64,000 bases of DNA, taken from positions 1 to 64,000 of the forward strand of contig CACSJR010000001.1 in the NCBI GenBank assembly GCA_902706235.1, in the 5' to 3' direction. This stretch comes from Citrobacter sp. 18056. Lineage in GTDB: Bacteria; Pseudomonadota; Gammaproteobacteria; Enterobacterales; Enterobacteriaceae. The notes below the pieces were generated by a model, which saw nothing but the letters and a program-made list of their open reading frames with translations, was not told the DNA's origin and did no database searches. The position numbers and the translations under genes were made by a program. Below, piece by piece: positions 1 through 10,400 of this stretch; the stretch's first letter is position 1; each line of letters begins with the position of its first letter.

Positions 1-963
1 GGAGAAAAGGCCGCGCAGCTGGCGCTCAGCGTGGGCGATGTCAATTTGTGGAGTGAGGATGAGTTTAACGCCGACGATTTGACCGCCACGGTGGCGCTGG
101 TGGGGGCGCCAGCCGCGCCTGACCCTTGTCTTAAACCCGCTCATCTTATGCGCAGCATTGAATTACTGCGGAACGCGCTTCCGTCAGGGCAAACGCTGGT
201 GGCACTCAATACCAATGAAAATGGTGCAGAAGCCACGGTCAATGGCTGGTTCCATGCGGCGATGTGCGGCCTGCCGCTGATTGACCTCGCCTGCAATGGG
301 CGCGCGCATCCCACCGGAACCATGGGATCACTGGGGCTGCACGCCGACGCGAATTTCCGTTCGTATCAGGCGTGGGCTGGCGGTGCGGCAGAGCGCTACG
401 TCGAAGGGGTATCACAAGGAGGGCTGGAGCAGGTGGCCGGGATTGTCCGTCGGGCGTCCGTCGAAGCGGGAGGAATCGTCGCCGTGGCCCGTAACCCTGT
501 CCCCGTGAGTTATGCCTGTCAGCACGGTGCGCCAGGGGCGATTAGCCAGGCCATCCGCGTGGGGCGCGCCTGGCTGGATCACGGCGTGGATGGCGTGCTG
601 TCGCTACTGCAAGGGCGGGAAGTGGCGCGCGGGACGGTTTCCCGCTATCAGTGCGAGCAGCAAGGGGGGCTGGATGTGGGCTTCATAACACTCAATGATG
701 GGATGGAAACCACGCTGCGCTTTATTAATGAATACATGCTGATTGAGCAAAACAATCAACTCGGCGCGCGTTTCCCTGATTTGCTGATGACCTTCGATGG
801 CGAGGGCAAGCCGGTCGTTTCTGCGCATGTTCGTGAAGGCATGGCCCTTCAGGTGGTCCGTATTCCTGCTGATCAGCTGTTACTGTCGCGCACGATGTTT
901 ATGCCAGAGCTGTATCGCCCGCTTGAAGCCCTGCTCAACTGCGAATTTGCACCTGCCAGCTAA
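1..963 (+). CDS. DUF917 family protein, 5' end cut off by the window
   Basis: The frame is open from base 1, so the gene begins outside the window and the GTG at 31 is probably not its start. About 320 residues are visible, and family members are usually near 360. The sequence resembles DUF917 proteins (a group that includes S-methylthiohydantoin desulfurase-like enzymes), with the family's conserved central stretch around ATVNGWFHAA and CGLPLIDLACNGRAHPTG. These proteins often sit beside hydantoin- or nucleobase-type permeases, and a fragment of such a permease occurs at 12706-12876. The substrate cannot be told from the sequence. Confidence 0.75.
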   Translation, partial: GEKAAQLALSVGDVNLWSEDEFNADDLTATVALVGAPAAPDPCLKPAHLMRSIELLRNALPSGQTLVALNTNENGAEATVNGWFHAAMCGLPLIDLACNGRAHPTGTMGSLGLHADANFRSYQAWAGGAAERYVEGVSQGGLEQVAGIVRRASVEAGGIVAVARNPVPVSYACQHGAPGAISQAIRVGRAWLDHGVDGVLSLLQGREVARGTVSRYQCEQQGGLDVGFITLNDGMETTLRFINEYMLIEQNNQLGARFPDLLMTFDGEGKPVVSAHVREGMALQVVRIPADQLLLSRTMFMPELYRPLEALLNCEFAPAS

Positions 964-1111
964 CTCAGCTCAATAGCGCAGAAGAGATAACCTCCCCGGG
1001 CGGGAAGCTGTCATTTCCCGTCCGAAAAACTCCCTCCGTGCCCCCCAGCAATGATATGATTACGCCCCTGTACGTCAGCCGCAGGCTGATACCGATATCT
1101 TTACCGGAATA

Positions 1112-2491
1112 ATGACCGTGACCTCTTTTGCTGAATTAAACGCGCTTCCTGCAGAACAACTCGAGAATCTCAATGAGCTGGGCTATCTGACCATGACCCC
1201 GGTGCAGGCGGCAGCGTTACCGGCCATTCTTGCGGGGAAAGACGTCCGCGCTCAGGCAAAAACCGGCAGCGGAAAAACGGCGGCGTTTGGCCTGGGTCTG
1301 CTGCAACACATTGATGCCAGCCAGTTTATTACTCAGTCGCTGGTGCTGTGCCCAACGCGCGAGCTGGCCGACCAGGTCGCCAAAGAACTGCGTCGTCTGG
1401 CACGCTACATGCCGAATATCAAAGTCCTGACCCTGTGCGGCGGCCTGCCGTTCAGCGTTCAGCGTGACTCCCTGATCCACGCCCCACATATCATTGTGGC
1501 TACGCCTGGCCGTCTGCTCGATCACCTGAAAAAAGAGACCGTCAGCCTCGAAGCCCTGCAAACGCTGGTGCTGGATGAAGCTGACCGCATGCTGGATATG
1601 GGCTTCGCCGAGGCTATCGACGACGTCATCAGTCACGCGCCGGCTAAGCGACAGACGCTGCTGTTCTCCGCCACCTGGCCGAGCGCGATTGCCGCCATCA
1701 GTACCCGTATTCAGCACGAGCCGCTGACGGTGGAAATTGGCACCGTCGACGAGCTGCCCGCCGTCGAACAGCAGTTCTACGAAGTGTCGCGCAACGGCAA
1801 AATCAGCTTGCTGCAAAAGCTGTTGAGCAAACATCAGCCTGCGTCTTGCGTGGTGTTCTGTAACACCAAAAAAGATTGCCAGGCGGTGTGCGACGCATTA
1901 AGCGAAAGCAACCAGAGCGTGCTGGCCCTGCACGGCGACATGGAACAGCGCGACCGCGATCAGACGCTGGTGCGTTTTGCCAACGGCAGCAGCCGTGTGC
2001 TGGTAGCGACTGACGTCGCCGCTCGCGGGCTGGACATCAAGGCGCTGGAAATGGTGATTAACTTTGAGCTGGCGTGGGACCCGGAAGTGCACGTGCACCG
2101 CATCGGTCGTACCGCGCGTGCCGGGCAGAGCGGGCTGGCGATCAGCTTCTGTGCGCCGGATGAAGGCCAGCGTGCCGCCGCGCTGGAAGAGATGCTGAAT
2201 ATGAAGGTGCACTGGCAACAGGCACCGACCAGCGTCACCATCACCCCGCTGGAAGCCACCATGGCGACGCTGTGCATCGATGGCGGTAAAAAAACCAAAA
2301 TGCGGCCGGGCGATATTCTTGGGGCATTGACCGGGGATATGGGTCTCGACGGTGCGGATATCGGCAAAATCGATATTCACCCGATCCACGCCTTTGTAGC
2401 AGTGAAACAGAGCGTGGCCCGCCATGCCTGGAAACAACTCCAGCAGGGCAAAATCAAAGGCAAGTCCGTGAAGGTACGGTTGCTGAAATAA
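1112..2491 (+). CDS. dbpA: ATP-dependent RNA helicase DbpA
   Basis: DEAD-box helicase that acts in assembly of the 50S ribosomal subunit, targeted to 23S rRNA hairpin 92. The 459 residues match E. coli DbpA (457) almost end to end. Visible motifs are the Q-motif region TPVQAAALPAIL, Walker A AKTGSGKT, PTRELA, TPGRLLD, DEAD, SAT, and in the second RecA domain VATDVAARGLD and HRIGRTARAG. The last ~75 residues form the DbpA-specific RNA-binding domain, ending in KGKSVKVRLLK. The ATG at 1112 gives the expected N terminus. Confidence 0.97.
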   Translation: MTVTSFAELNALPAEQLENLNELGYLTMTPVQAAALPAILAGKDVRAQAKTGSGKTAAFGLGLLQHIDASQFITQSLVLCPTRELADQVAKELRRLARYMPNIKVLTLCGGLPFSVQRDSLIHAPHIIVATPGRLLDHLKKETVSLEALQTLVLDEADRMLDMGFAEAIDDVISHAPAKRQTLLFSATWPSAIAAISTRIQHEPLTVEIGTVDELPAVEQQFYEVSRNGKISLLQKLLSKHQPASCVVFCNTKKDCQAVCDALSESNQSVLALHGDMEQRDRDQTLVRFANGSSRVLVATDVAARGLDIKALEMVINFELAWDPEVHVHRIGRTARAGQSGLAISFCAPDEGQRAAALEEMLNMKVHWQQAPTSVTITPLEATMATLCIDGGKKTKMRPGDILGALTGDMGLDGADIGKIDIHPIHAFVAVKQSVARHAWKQLQQGKIKGKSVKVRLLK

Positions 2492-2525
2492 TTCGCGGTT
2501 CTGCTAAATCTTGTATTTATGTTTA

Positions 2526-2560
2526 CCGGGCCTGGACAATTGCTTTGATTCCAGGCCCGG
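2526..2560. repeat. Perfect inverted repeat downstream of dbpA
   Basis: CCGGGCCTGG (2526-2535) is the exact reverse complement of 2551-2560, with one further A-T pair inside and a loop of about 13 bases. It lies 35 bp after the dbpA stop. It has no T-run, so it may be a Rho-dependent 3' hairpin or a processing end rather than a classic terminator. Confidence 0.6.
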
Positions 2561-2667
2561 CGAACTTCTTCTATGACGCTGCATTTCGCAGAGCAGGAAG
2601 GTGACCTCTACAACGCTCACTCCCCACTCACGATTATTGGCTTTTCAGAGCCTGAAATGTAATGGCA

Positions 2668-3186
2668 TTATGCTTCGATCGGGGCACGCCAGTCATCTGC
2701 ACCGGAAGTTCCCGCCGTGGTGTGCTCCCAGTTAATCTTACGGTAAGCCAGAGAGACGCGAACCAACTGCGTAAACTCCGCCTTGGTGGCGTCCTGGCAA
2801 TGCGGCATTTTACAGTCGATATCGATAATAGTCGCATCTTCCAGTTTGGTGGTGAAGAAGTGCTCCTGCTTACCTTCAATGGAGGTGCGGTACCACTTCA
2901 GTTCTACCGTTGGCAGCATTTCACCTGATGCTAATGCGTTGTACAGCAACGGTACGGCTTTATTATACGCCACGGTAAAACGGAAAGGTTTATGGGCACG
3001 CTGGCCTGCGGGCTGACCCGATTGCGGGTCGGTTGGCACGGTGACAATATGCTCGAATTCCTGAACCAGCATTTCGTCTTCATGGCCTTGCACATAGATA
3101 TTACCTACAGATTCAGCCGTAAATGCGCTGGCGGTAATATTGCCCTGAGTTTTTCCTGTGATGGAAATATACGCGGGAGTTGGCAT
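2668..3186 (-). CDS. hcp: Type VI secretion tube protein Hcp
   Basis: Hcp hexamers stack into the inner tube of the T6SS and are expelled with each firing. The 172 residues begin MPTPAYISITGKTQGNI and carry the Hcp1-family features (the KPFRFTVAYNKA stretch and the IEGKQEHFFTT segment), at normal family length. The start at 3186 is chosen because AGGAAGG lies just upstream; an in-frame extension to 3324 does not look Hcp-like. It is divergent from tssB across about 620 bp. The gene is intact although most of the apparatus genes beside it are gone, so it may serve another T6SS in the genome. Confidence 0.95.
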   Translation of the reverse strand: MPTPAYISITGKTQGNITASAFTAESVGNIYVQGHEDEMLVQEFEHIVTVPTDPQSGQPAGQRAHKPFRFTVAYNKAVPLLYNALASGEMLPTVELKWYRTSIEGKQEHFFTTKLEDATIIDIDCKMPHCQDATKAEFTQLVRVSLAYRKINWEHTTAGTSGADDWRAPIEA

Positions 3187-3810
3187 ATTAGGTATCCTTC
3201 CTTTTAAGCTTTGTTTGATATGGAGCAATTTATGCGGACAAGTATCTTGCTCCGTTTGCTCTGCAGTCAGACCTGAAATCTGATAATGCCGGGGCACTAT
3301 AAAGCGTTTTCTTAAGGTGTCCAAGTTACACGGAAAACATGAATATCCTTTTTTTGTACTTACGGTTTTTAAAATTATAATATCTGCAAAAATAGATTTT
3401 TATTCTGGAGTTTGGGACCACATCACAAGCTAAGGTTTCATCAATACATTATTGAGTTATTAAGTGATCTTCTAACTGTGTGTTTTTGAATGGTTAATTT
3501 GAAAGGTGGTGATTTATTTTCGTGATCGCTGAAAAATGACTACCCGACCATGAAAAGAAGGTTCCCAATGTTTACGCAAAATAGGCGCGCTGGACTCTAA
3601 TTCAGAAGTTTGTGAGGGTATGTTAACTGGCATTACTGTTGGGATAAGAATGCCTTCGTGCGGTGATGGTCCGGAATCGGATAGTATTGTGGCGTTATTC
3701 ATTTATTATTAGGGGTTGAAGTAAAACTTCACGTTATCTGAAAGCGTATTCTTGTATCTGATACAGGAATGCTAATGCCAATCCCTTATTGATACAAAAA
3801 AGGACGACTT
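3187..3810. other. AT-rich divergent intergenic region between hcp and tssB
   Basis: These 624 bp are clearly lower in GC than the flanking genes and must hold the hcp and tssB promoters. I could not assign boxes with confidence. A 62-codon minus-strand frame (3514-3702) has no convincing ribosome binding site and no recognisable similarity, and I do not call it a gene. Confidence 0.5.
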
Positions 3811-4308
3811 ATGAGTAAGAGTAATCAGAGTAGTGTTGCTCCGAAAGAAAGGATAAATATCAAATATGTACCCAATACTGGCGACCAGGTCGCAGAAATT
3901 GAATTACCTCTAAATTTATTGGTAGTGGGCGATCTTAAAGGCGTTCGAGAAGATACCCCTATTGAAGAGCGTCAGGTTGTATCCATTAATAAAAGCAATT
4001 TCAACGCTGTGATGAACGAAGCCAATATCAGCCTGGCGTTCAATGTCTCTAACCACCTGGACGGCGACGGCAAAGAAGAGATGCCCATCACTCTAGCCGT
4101 TAATTCTCTTGATGACTTTTCCCCGGATAACGTGGCGAAGAAAGTGCCAGAACTAAAAAAAATCCTCGAACTGCGCGAAGCGTTGGTGGCCCTGAAAGGG
4201 CCGCTGGGCAATATTCCTGCGTTCCGTTCGCGTCTGCAGGATTTGTTAGGTAATGAAGCGTTGCGTGAGCAGTTGCTCAAAGAGTTGGACATGCTTAACC
4301 AAAAATAA
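3811..4308 (+). CDS. tssB: T6SS contractile sheath small subunit TssB
   Basis: TssB (VipA) pairs with TssC to form the contractile sheath around the Hcp tube. The 165 residues match the family in length and order: INIKYVP at the N terminus, LPLNLLVVGD, the DDFSPDNVAKKVPEL motif typical of TssB, and a C-terminal helical part ending in LLKELDMLNQK. AAGGACGACTT stands just before the ATG. It leads a same-strand run tssB-tssC-tssE that then breaks in tssF. Confidence 0.96.
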   Translation: MSKSNQSSVAPKERINIKYVPNTGDQVAEIELPLNLLVVGDLKGVREDTPIEERQVVSINKSNFNAVMNEANISLAFNVSNHLDGDGKEEMPITLAVNSLDDFSPDNVAKKVPELKKILELREALVALKGPLGNIPAFRSRLQDLLGNEALREQLLKELDMLNQK

Positions 4309-4335
4309 TTGTGCGTGATAAAGGGAATTCAACGT

Positions 4336-5814
4336 ATGTCTTTACAAGAAGATTCAATTTTCGTTCAGGGGCAGGCCAGCCCAACGTATCTCCTCGACGA
4401 GATAATGTCTCAAACCCGTCTGATGCCGGGCAACGACGGTTACGACGTGGCGAAGCAGGGCGTTGCGGCCTTTATTGCCAGCATTCTTGATACTGGCGTC
4501 AACGAAGAGCCCATCAATAAGATTCTGGTTGACCGAATGATCGTTGAGCTGGACAAAAAGCTCAGCGTGCAGATGGATGAAATCCTTCACGCGCCGGTCT
4601 TCCGTGAAATCGAATCATCATGGCGCTCGCTGAAGCTGCTGGTTGAGCGCACAGATTTCCGTGAAAACATCAAAATTAACATCATGCACGCGACGAAAGC
4701 CGAGCTGCTGGAAGACTTTGAATTTTCACCTGAAATCATCCAGTCCGGCTTCTACAAGCACGTTTACTCCTCCGGTTACGGCCAGTTTGGTGGCGAGCCA
4801 ACGGCGGCCATCATTGGGAATTACGCCTTTAGCAATACCTCACCGGACATGAAGCTATTGCAGTATGTCAGCGCAGTCGGGGCCATGGCGCATTCACCGT
4901 TCCTGTCCAGCGTTGCACCCGATTTCTTCGGCATTGAGAGCTTTACCGAGCTCCCAGCTATCAAGGATATGCGCTCGGTTTTTGAAGGCCCGGTGCACAC
5001 TAAGTGGCGAGCTTTGCGTGAGTCAGAAGACTCCCGTTACTTGGGGTTAACCACGCCGCGCTTCCTGCTGCGGTTACCGTATTCCACGGTTGAAAACCCG
5101 ATCAAAAATTTCAATTATTACGAAGATGTCAGCAAAAACCATGAGCATTTCTTGTGGGGCAACACCGCCTTCTTGCTTGCTTCGTGCTTGACAGACAGCT
5201 TCGCCAAATACCGCTGGTGCCCGAATATCATCGGTCCGCAAAGTGGCGGCGCGGTGCACGATCTGCCGGTCCATCTCTATGAAGCAATGGGACAGATTCA
5301 GGCCAAAATCCCCACGGAAGTGCTGATCACCGACCGCCGCGAGTTTGAACTCGCCGAAGAGGGATTTATCACGTTGACGATGCGCAAAGGCAGTGACAAC
5401 GCGGCATTCTTCTCGGCCAACTCAGTGCAGAAACCTAAGGTCTTTCCCAATACCCGAGAAGGGAAAATGGCGGAAACCAACTACAAGCTGGGCACCCAGT
5501 TGCCGTATATGTTCATCATCAACCGCCTGGCACACTACATCAAAGTATTGCAGCGTGAGCAGATTGGCTCCTGGAAAGAGCGTCAGGATCTGGAACGTGA
5601 GTTGAACAACTGGCTGAAGCAATACATCGCCGACCAGGAAAACCCGCCGACAGATGTTCGCAGCCGTCGTCCTTTACGCTCCGCGCAAATTCAGGTGCTG
5701 GAAGTTGAAGGGGATCCGGGGTGGTATCAAGTGGCGATGCAGGTTCGTCCACACTTCAAATACATGGGGGCGAGCTTCGAGTTGTCATTGGTTGGCCGCC
5801 TGGATAAGGAATAA
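4336..5814 (+). CDS. tssC: T6SS contractile sheath large subunit TssC
   Basis: Large sheath subunit (VipB) that interlocks with TssB. The start at 4336 is preferred over 4309 because AAGGG lies about 10 bases upstream and the protein then begins MSLQEDSIF, giving 492 residues, the family length. Recognisable parts are the ESSWRSLKLLVERTDF block, the PTAAIIGNY segment, GNTAFLLASCLTDSFAKYRWCPNI, and the C-terminal GDPGWYQVAMQVRPHFKYMGASFELSLVGRL region. It starts 27 bp after tssB and ends 6 bp before tssE. No damage is visible. Confidence 0.96.
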   Translation: MSLQEDSIFVQGQASPTYLLDEIMSQTRLMPGNDGYDVAKQGVAAFIASILDTGVNEEPINKILVDRMIVELDKKLSVQMDEILHAPVFREIESSWRSLKLLVERTDFRENIKINIMHATKAELLEDFEFSPEIIQSGFYKHVYSSGYGQFGGEPTAAIIGNYAFSNTSPDMKLLQYVSAVGAMAHSPFLSSVAPDFFGIESFTELPAIKDMRSVFEGPVHTKWRALRESEDSRYLGLTTPRFLLRLPYSTVENPIKNFNYYEDVSKNHEHFLWGNTAFLLASCLTDSFAKYRWCPNIIGPQSGGAVHDLPVHLYEAMGQIQAKIPTEVLITDRREFELAEEGFITLTMRKGSDNAAFFSANSVQKPKVFPNTREGKMAETNYKLGTQLPYMFIINRLAHYIKVLQREQIGSWKERQDLERELNNWLKQYIADQENPPTDVRSRRPLRSAQIQVLEVEGDPGWYQVAMQVRPHFKYMGASFELSLVGRLDKE

Positions 5815-5820
5815 CAAGGT

Positions 5821-6258
5821 ATGGCTGCGCTACTTAACTGGGCGAGAGGGAGTTCTGCCAGCTTGTTTGAGCGCATACAGGGGGAGGGACGACCTTCCTC
5901 CCGTAGCCGCCTTTCCGGGTTGATAGGCTCTATCCAGCAGCATTTAAATGAAGTTCTGAACTCGCGGCCCGGAGGGTGCCAGAGCGCTATCGGTCTTGGC
6001 GTAGTTGATTTCAACGATGCGACGGCAACCACCTCCGATTTCAGAACCAGCATTGAACGGGCTATTAAAGAGTGCATTGAGGGTTTTGAACCGCGCATTT
6101 CCGCCGTTACGGTTGAGTCGTTAATCAGCGATGCGGACCCGCTACTGCTCAGCTTCCATATCAGCGCCTGCGTTGATTTCGACAATATTGGTGATGTGGT
6201 CGAATTTAATATCCAGTTGGACAACAACCGTCGTTACTGCTTTAGCCAGGATGTCTAA
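5821..6258 (+). CDS. tssE: T6SS baseplate subunit TssE
   Basis: TssE is the gp25-like wedge protein of the baseplate that initiates sheath polymerisation. The 145 residues show the usual pattern: an N-terminal LFERI segment, a Ser/Arg-rich linker, SIQQHLNEVLNSRPG, an FRTSIERAIKECIEGFEPRI block, and a C-terminal beta part. The stop overlaps the tssF start in TAATG, the normal coupled arrangement. This is the last intact structural gene of the locus. Confidence 0.92.
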   Translation: MAALLNWARGSSASLFERIQGEGRPSSRSRLSGLIGSIQQHLNEVLNSRPGGCQSAIGLGVVDFNDATATTSDFRTSIERAIKECIEGFEPRISAVTVESLISDADPLLLSFHISACVDFDNIGDVVEFNIQLDNNRRYCFSQDV

Positions 6259-6506
6259 TGTCGTTCGAAAAATATTTCAGGGATGAGCTGGATTACCTCC
6301 GGCAACTAGGGCGTGATGCAGCCATCGAGCGGCCTCATCTCGCCGCTTTTTTATCTGAGCAGGGTTCAGATCCGGACGTTGAGCGTCTGCTGGAAGGCTT
6401 TGCTTTTTTAACGGGCAACCTGCGTGAGAAAATTGATGACCAGTTCCCGGAACTAACCCACGGCTTATTAAACATGCTGTGGCCAAACTATTTACGGCCC
6501 ATACCG
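6258..6506 (+). pseudogene. tssF: tssF N-terminal fragment
   Basis: The first ~83 codons are clear TssF, the baseplate wedge protein (MSFEKYFRDELDYLRQLG, then LLNMLWPNYLRPIP). Full TssF is near 590 residues. After about 6500 the tssF frame reads nonsense and the frame one base earlier reads internal VgrG. About 85% of tssF, all of tssG, and any genes up to mid-vgrG have therefore been lost at this joint. The fused frame runs to a stop at 6626 and is unlikely to make a working product. Confidence 0.93.
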
Positions 6507-7230
6507 GCTTTCATCAGACGCGTTACAGCATGGTTATCCGTCCGGCGCTGTGGCGCACCAGCCTGCGGCGTAACGCACGCATCTTCCAGATGGAGACGGT
6601 GGAGAGCATCCTCAGCACACTGCTGAAGGAGAACAGGATAACGGACTTTGCATTTGCGTTCCGCAACCCGCATCCGGCCCGGGAATTCTGCGTGCAGTAT
6701 CAGGAGTCGGACTTCGATTTTATCCAGCGTCTGACGGCAGAAGAGGGCATTTTCTACTACTTCGAGTTCAGCCCAGGTAAGAACACCGTGGTCTATGCGG
6801 ACGACGTCGGCTCGTTGCCCAAAGGCGCCACGCTGCCGTACAACCCGAACGTGGCGGCCCAGGCTCAGGAGCTTTGCGTCACCACTTTTACCCGCAGCGC
6901 GCAGGTGCGTCCGGCCACGGTGCAGCTGAAGGACTACACCTTTAAAAATCCCCGTTGGCCGGCCCAGTTTAACCGTGAAGCGAGCGACCTGAGCAACCAG
7001 CGCGCGGACTACGAACACTTTGATTTCCCGGGACGATTTAAGGACGAGCAGCACGGGCAGGACTTCACCCGCTACCGGCTGGAGGCGCTGCGCAACGACG
7101 CCAGCCTGGGGAAGGGCCAAAGCAACGATTTCAGCCTGCAGCCAGGCCAGTTGTTCAGCCTGAGCAGCCACCCGCGCCCGGACCTGAACCACGCCTGGCA
7201 GATACAGCGTATTGAGCACACCGGCAATCC
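6500..7230 (+). pseudogene. vgrG: vgrG internal fragment (T6SS spike)
   Basis: This frame encodes about 240 residues of the N-terminal gp27-like half of VgrG, the spike tip trimer. It joins at HTGFHQTRYSMVIRPALWR and continues through LKENRITDFAF, QYQESDFDFIQRLTAEEGIFYYFEF and PGQLFSLSSHPRPDLNHAWQI. The first ~100 residues and the whole gp5-like needle half are missing. After IQRIEHTGNP the frame leaves VgrG, while another frame turns into a PAAR-like protein. An ATG at 6479 exists but has no good ribosome binding site. Confidence 0.92.
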
Positions 7231-7484
7231 CATATCCGGTGATTGCCCGTCTGGGCAGTGCTGTCCAGGAAGTTCCCTCAGTAAAAGCCAATGCGTGTCC
7301 GGTTGTGGTGATGAATCAGAGCTTTATTCCGTCCACCATCGGGGACCAGCCCGGCGTAGCTAAAGGCATAAAGAGCGGTACGGTCGGAGGAAAGTGCTAT
7401 CCGCTGGAGCACAGTACAACCGTAAGGGCAGGGAAGCGGGCGGTCCTGCGCCATGGCGATAAATTCTGGATGAACGGGAAATAA
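7217..7484 (+). pseudogene. DUF4150 PAAR-like spike-tip protein, C-terminal fragment
   Basis: The frame encodes about 88 residues beginning TPAIPYPVIARLGSAV and ending RHGDKFWMNGK. This is the C-terminal part of DUF4150 PAAR-like proteins, which cap VgrG and carry Rhs effectors. The N-terminal ~30 residues expected before the PxPYP motif are replaced by VgrG sequence in another frame. Only a TTG at 7212 could start it and no strong ribosome binding site is visible. Its stop lies 5 bp before the rhs start. Confidence 0.8.
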
Positions 7485-7489
7485 TTGTT

Positions 7490-10400
7490 ATGACTAACGA
7501 TGATATCACCGTCAGCACCGGTGCCCCGACGGCGGCTCAGGAAGATGCTTATTACAACGCCATTGCCTCCAGCACGGTTCAGGGAACGAAGGCTGATGAT
7601 TATGTTTCGGTGATTACCCACTATAACAATGGTGCACCAGACGATGTGGACTCATGGACACCCCAGGGGTACGAGCAATTCAGACAGGACCATCCCCGGC
7701 TTAATTTACCCGAACTGGCTGACGGGCCCCGCACGGAGCCTCTGACATCAGGGCCGGTCACTACCGGCACCGGTAACACCCTCGGCAAAATCACGCAGAT
7801 GCCGAAAGCCCGTAATATTGTGGCGAAAGAGGCTAACCCGGCAGTGGTCCCTGAAACCCCGGCAGAGCAGGGCATCTGGTCAGAATTCACGGACTGGGTG
7901 GGAGAGGGGATGGACGGCATTCCTGATGCCATCGAACACCCGGAGATGGCCGCGCTGGGGGCAGGGAAAAGCGTGTGGAATATGGCGCTTGATATTGGAG
8001 GTCTTTTTGCTCAGGGGGCGACCCTGCAGGCATCGGGTGAAATGATGCAGCAAGCCGCCCTCACCGGTGCCCTCGGCAACCCCGGCCAGGCAGCGGAGAT
8101 GATGCAGACCGCACAAGGCATGCAGGACAATGTTGCTGATGTGAACTTTGACAGCGCCAGGGCGACGCTGAATACCCCGGCCGAACATACCGGGGATGTG
8201 GCCATCCAGCTGGGGATGGGCATCGCCGATGGTGTGGGTCTTGTTAAAGGCCTCACCGGTATGCTCAGTAAAATCGCCGCCAGAGAGACGGCGGCAGCAG
8301 CGGCAACGGGCATGGCGAAAGGCGCGGAAAAAGGAGCGGCACATGCGGCTGAGCCCGGGGCCACGGTGCTTCCCCGGAAAACAGAGGCTGAGGGCAAAAC
8401 GGCAGCAGATGAAAACGCCAGCCCGTCGACGTCGGATAAGAAAGACGGGGATAACGATATTGAGACCGGGACCTGTGCCAGTGACCCGGTGGATGTCGCC
8501 AGTGGCGATTTACTGCAGGTGTTACCGGTGCTTGACCTGCCGGGCACCCTCCCCCTGACGCTGACGCGTGTCTACCGCTCCCGTTCGTCACAGAGCGGTT
8601 TGTTTGGTGATAAATGGAGCGATAACTGGTCGCAGTCTTTATTGCTTACTGAAGATGAAATTCAGTTCACCAATCATGAGGGCACCCGGCTGAGCTATTA
8701 CACCTGCGGTGAGGCGGTGGATGCGCTGAATCTGCAGCAGGCCCATTACCGTCTGTACGGCACCCGCCACGGCGCGCTGTATGTTTTTGACCGCAGAAGC
8801 CAGTTTACGCTCTGTTTTGAGTCACAACCCCGGGCCCGCCGCCGGCTTTCCAGCCTGCATGACGCAGCCGGGAACCGGATTGTGTTTTGCTATGAAGGGG
8901 AACGTCTGGTGCGCCTGACGCACAGTGACGGCTATGACATCGTGCTGGAGTACCGGCACAACCGGCTGAGCGGTATTACCCGGGTCGAGGGCGCGCAACA
9001 GCAGTGGCTGGCAGAGAGCCATTACGATGACAGTGGCCGGCTGGCGGAGTGCCGCACGTTCCAGTTTACCCATCTGTGGCATGAATACGATGCGCAGGGA
9101 TACATGCTACGCTGGCACGATACCGACAAAAGCGATGTGCGCTACCGCTATGACGCCAAAGGCCGGGTGACAGCCGTGCGCGGTGAAGGCGGCTATTTCT
9201 GTGACCGTTTTATTTATGACGAACGCAACCGGCGAACCACGTATCTCGACGGCGAAGGCGGTCGTTCGGTGTACGAATACAATCCGGCAGGGCGAGTAAC
9301 CCGGGTCACTGATCCGCTGGGCCGTGTCACGCAGACGCTGTGGGACCATGGCAATAAAGTGCGTGAGACCGACGCACTGGGGCGCAACACCGACTACCGC
9401 TACAACGCTTATGGACAGGTGATACAGGTCAGTAACGCCGCGGGCGACACGGTGCGTTATGACTACAACGACGCCGGTCAGGTGGTGAAGCTCACGCAGC
9501 CCGACGGACAATGCTGGCAGTTTACGTGGAATGACCAGGGGCGACAGGTCAGCCGGACCGACCCGCAGGGGCTGGTGACCGTCAGGGACTATAACGCGCA
9601 GGGTCAGTGCCTGAGTGAGTATCAGCCCGACGGTGCCGCGTGGCATTACGGCTACAATGCCCGATATCAGCTGACCACCCTGACCGCTCCCGACAAGGCC
9701 GTTACCCGGCTTGAACAGGACCTGTTCGGACGGGTCCTGAGCGCCACTGACCCGCTGGGGCATCTCACCCGGTATACCCATTCGGAGGCGCATGCTGGCA
9801 TAGAGGGCAGCCTGACGCAGGTTAATCTGCCGGACGGCGTAACGCAGCGACTTGGCTACGATAGTGAAAAACGCCGGGCGAGTTTCACAGACGGCGAGGG
9901 CAAAACTACCCGCTACCTGTACGGGGAGTTTGATCTGCTGATGGGGCTGACCCGCCCGGACGGGAAGACGCTGCGCTTTGAGTATGATTCGCTGACGCGG
10001 CTGAAGCAGGTGACCAGCGCGGGCGGTGAAATCTATAAGCTTGAGCGGGATGCGGCCGGGCAGCTTGTCCGTGAGACAGATTTTACCGGGCGCAGCGTGC
10101 AGTATGAGTACGACGCCGCGGGGCGGCGCACGGGGGCGCGGCATGCGGACGACCGGATTGTCCGCTGGCACTATTCCCTGCGCGATGAACTGATACGCCA
10201 GGAGGTGTGGCAGGGCGGCGATACGCAGTCCACGCTGCTTGCCGTCACGCAGTACGGGTATGACCGGCAGGGGCGGATGATACGGGCGCAGAACGACGAT
10301 GCGCGGGTGGAGTTTGAGTATGACGCGGCCGGGCGTCAGGTATGTGAATGGCTCAACGGGCAGGTGGTCACGCATCAGTGGGATGACCGGACACAGCGCG

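Noticed and set aside
3514-3702. 62-codon minus-strand frame in the hcp-tssB gap
   Set aside because: No convincing ribosome binding site, no recognisable motif, and a position inside a promoter region. Frames of this length occur by chance.
9107-10375. 422-codon minus-strand frame opposite the rhs core
   Set aside because: It is a shadow of the GC-rich, repeat-built rhs frame. It has no ribosome binding site and a composition expected from reading YD repeats backwards.
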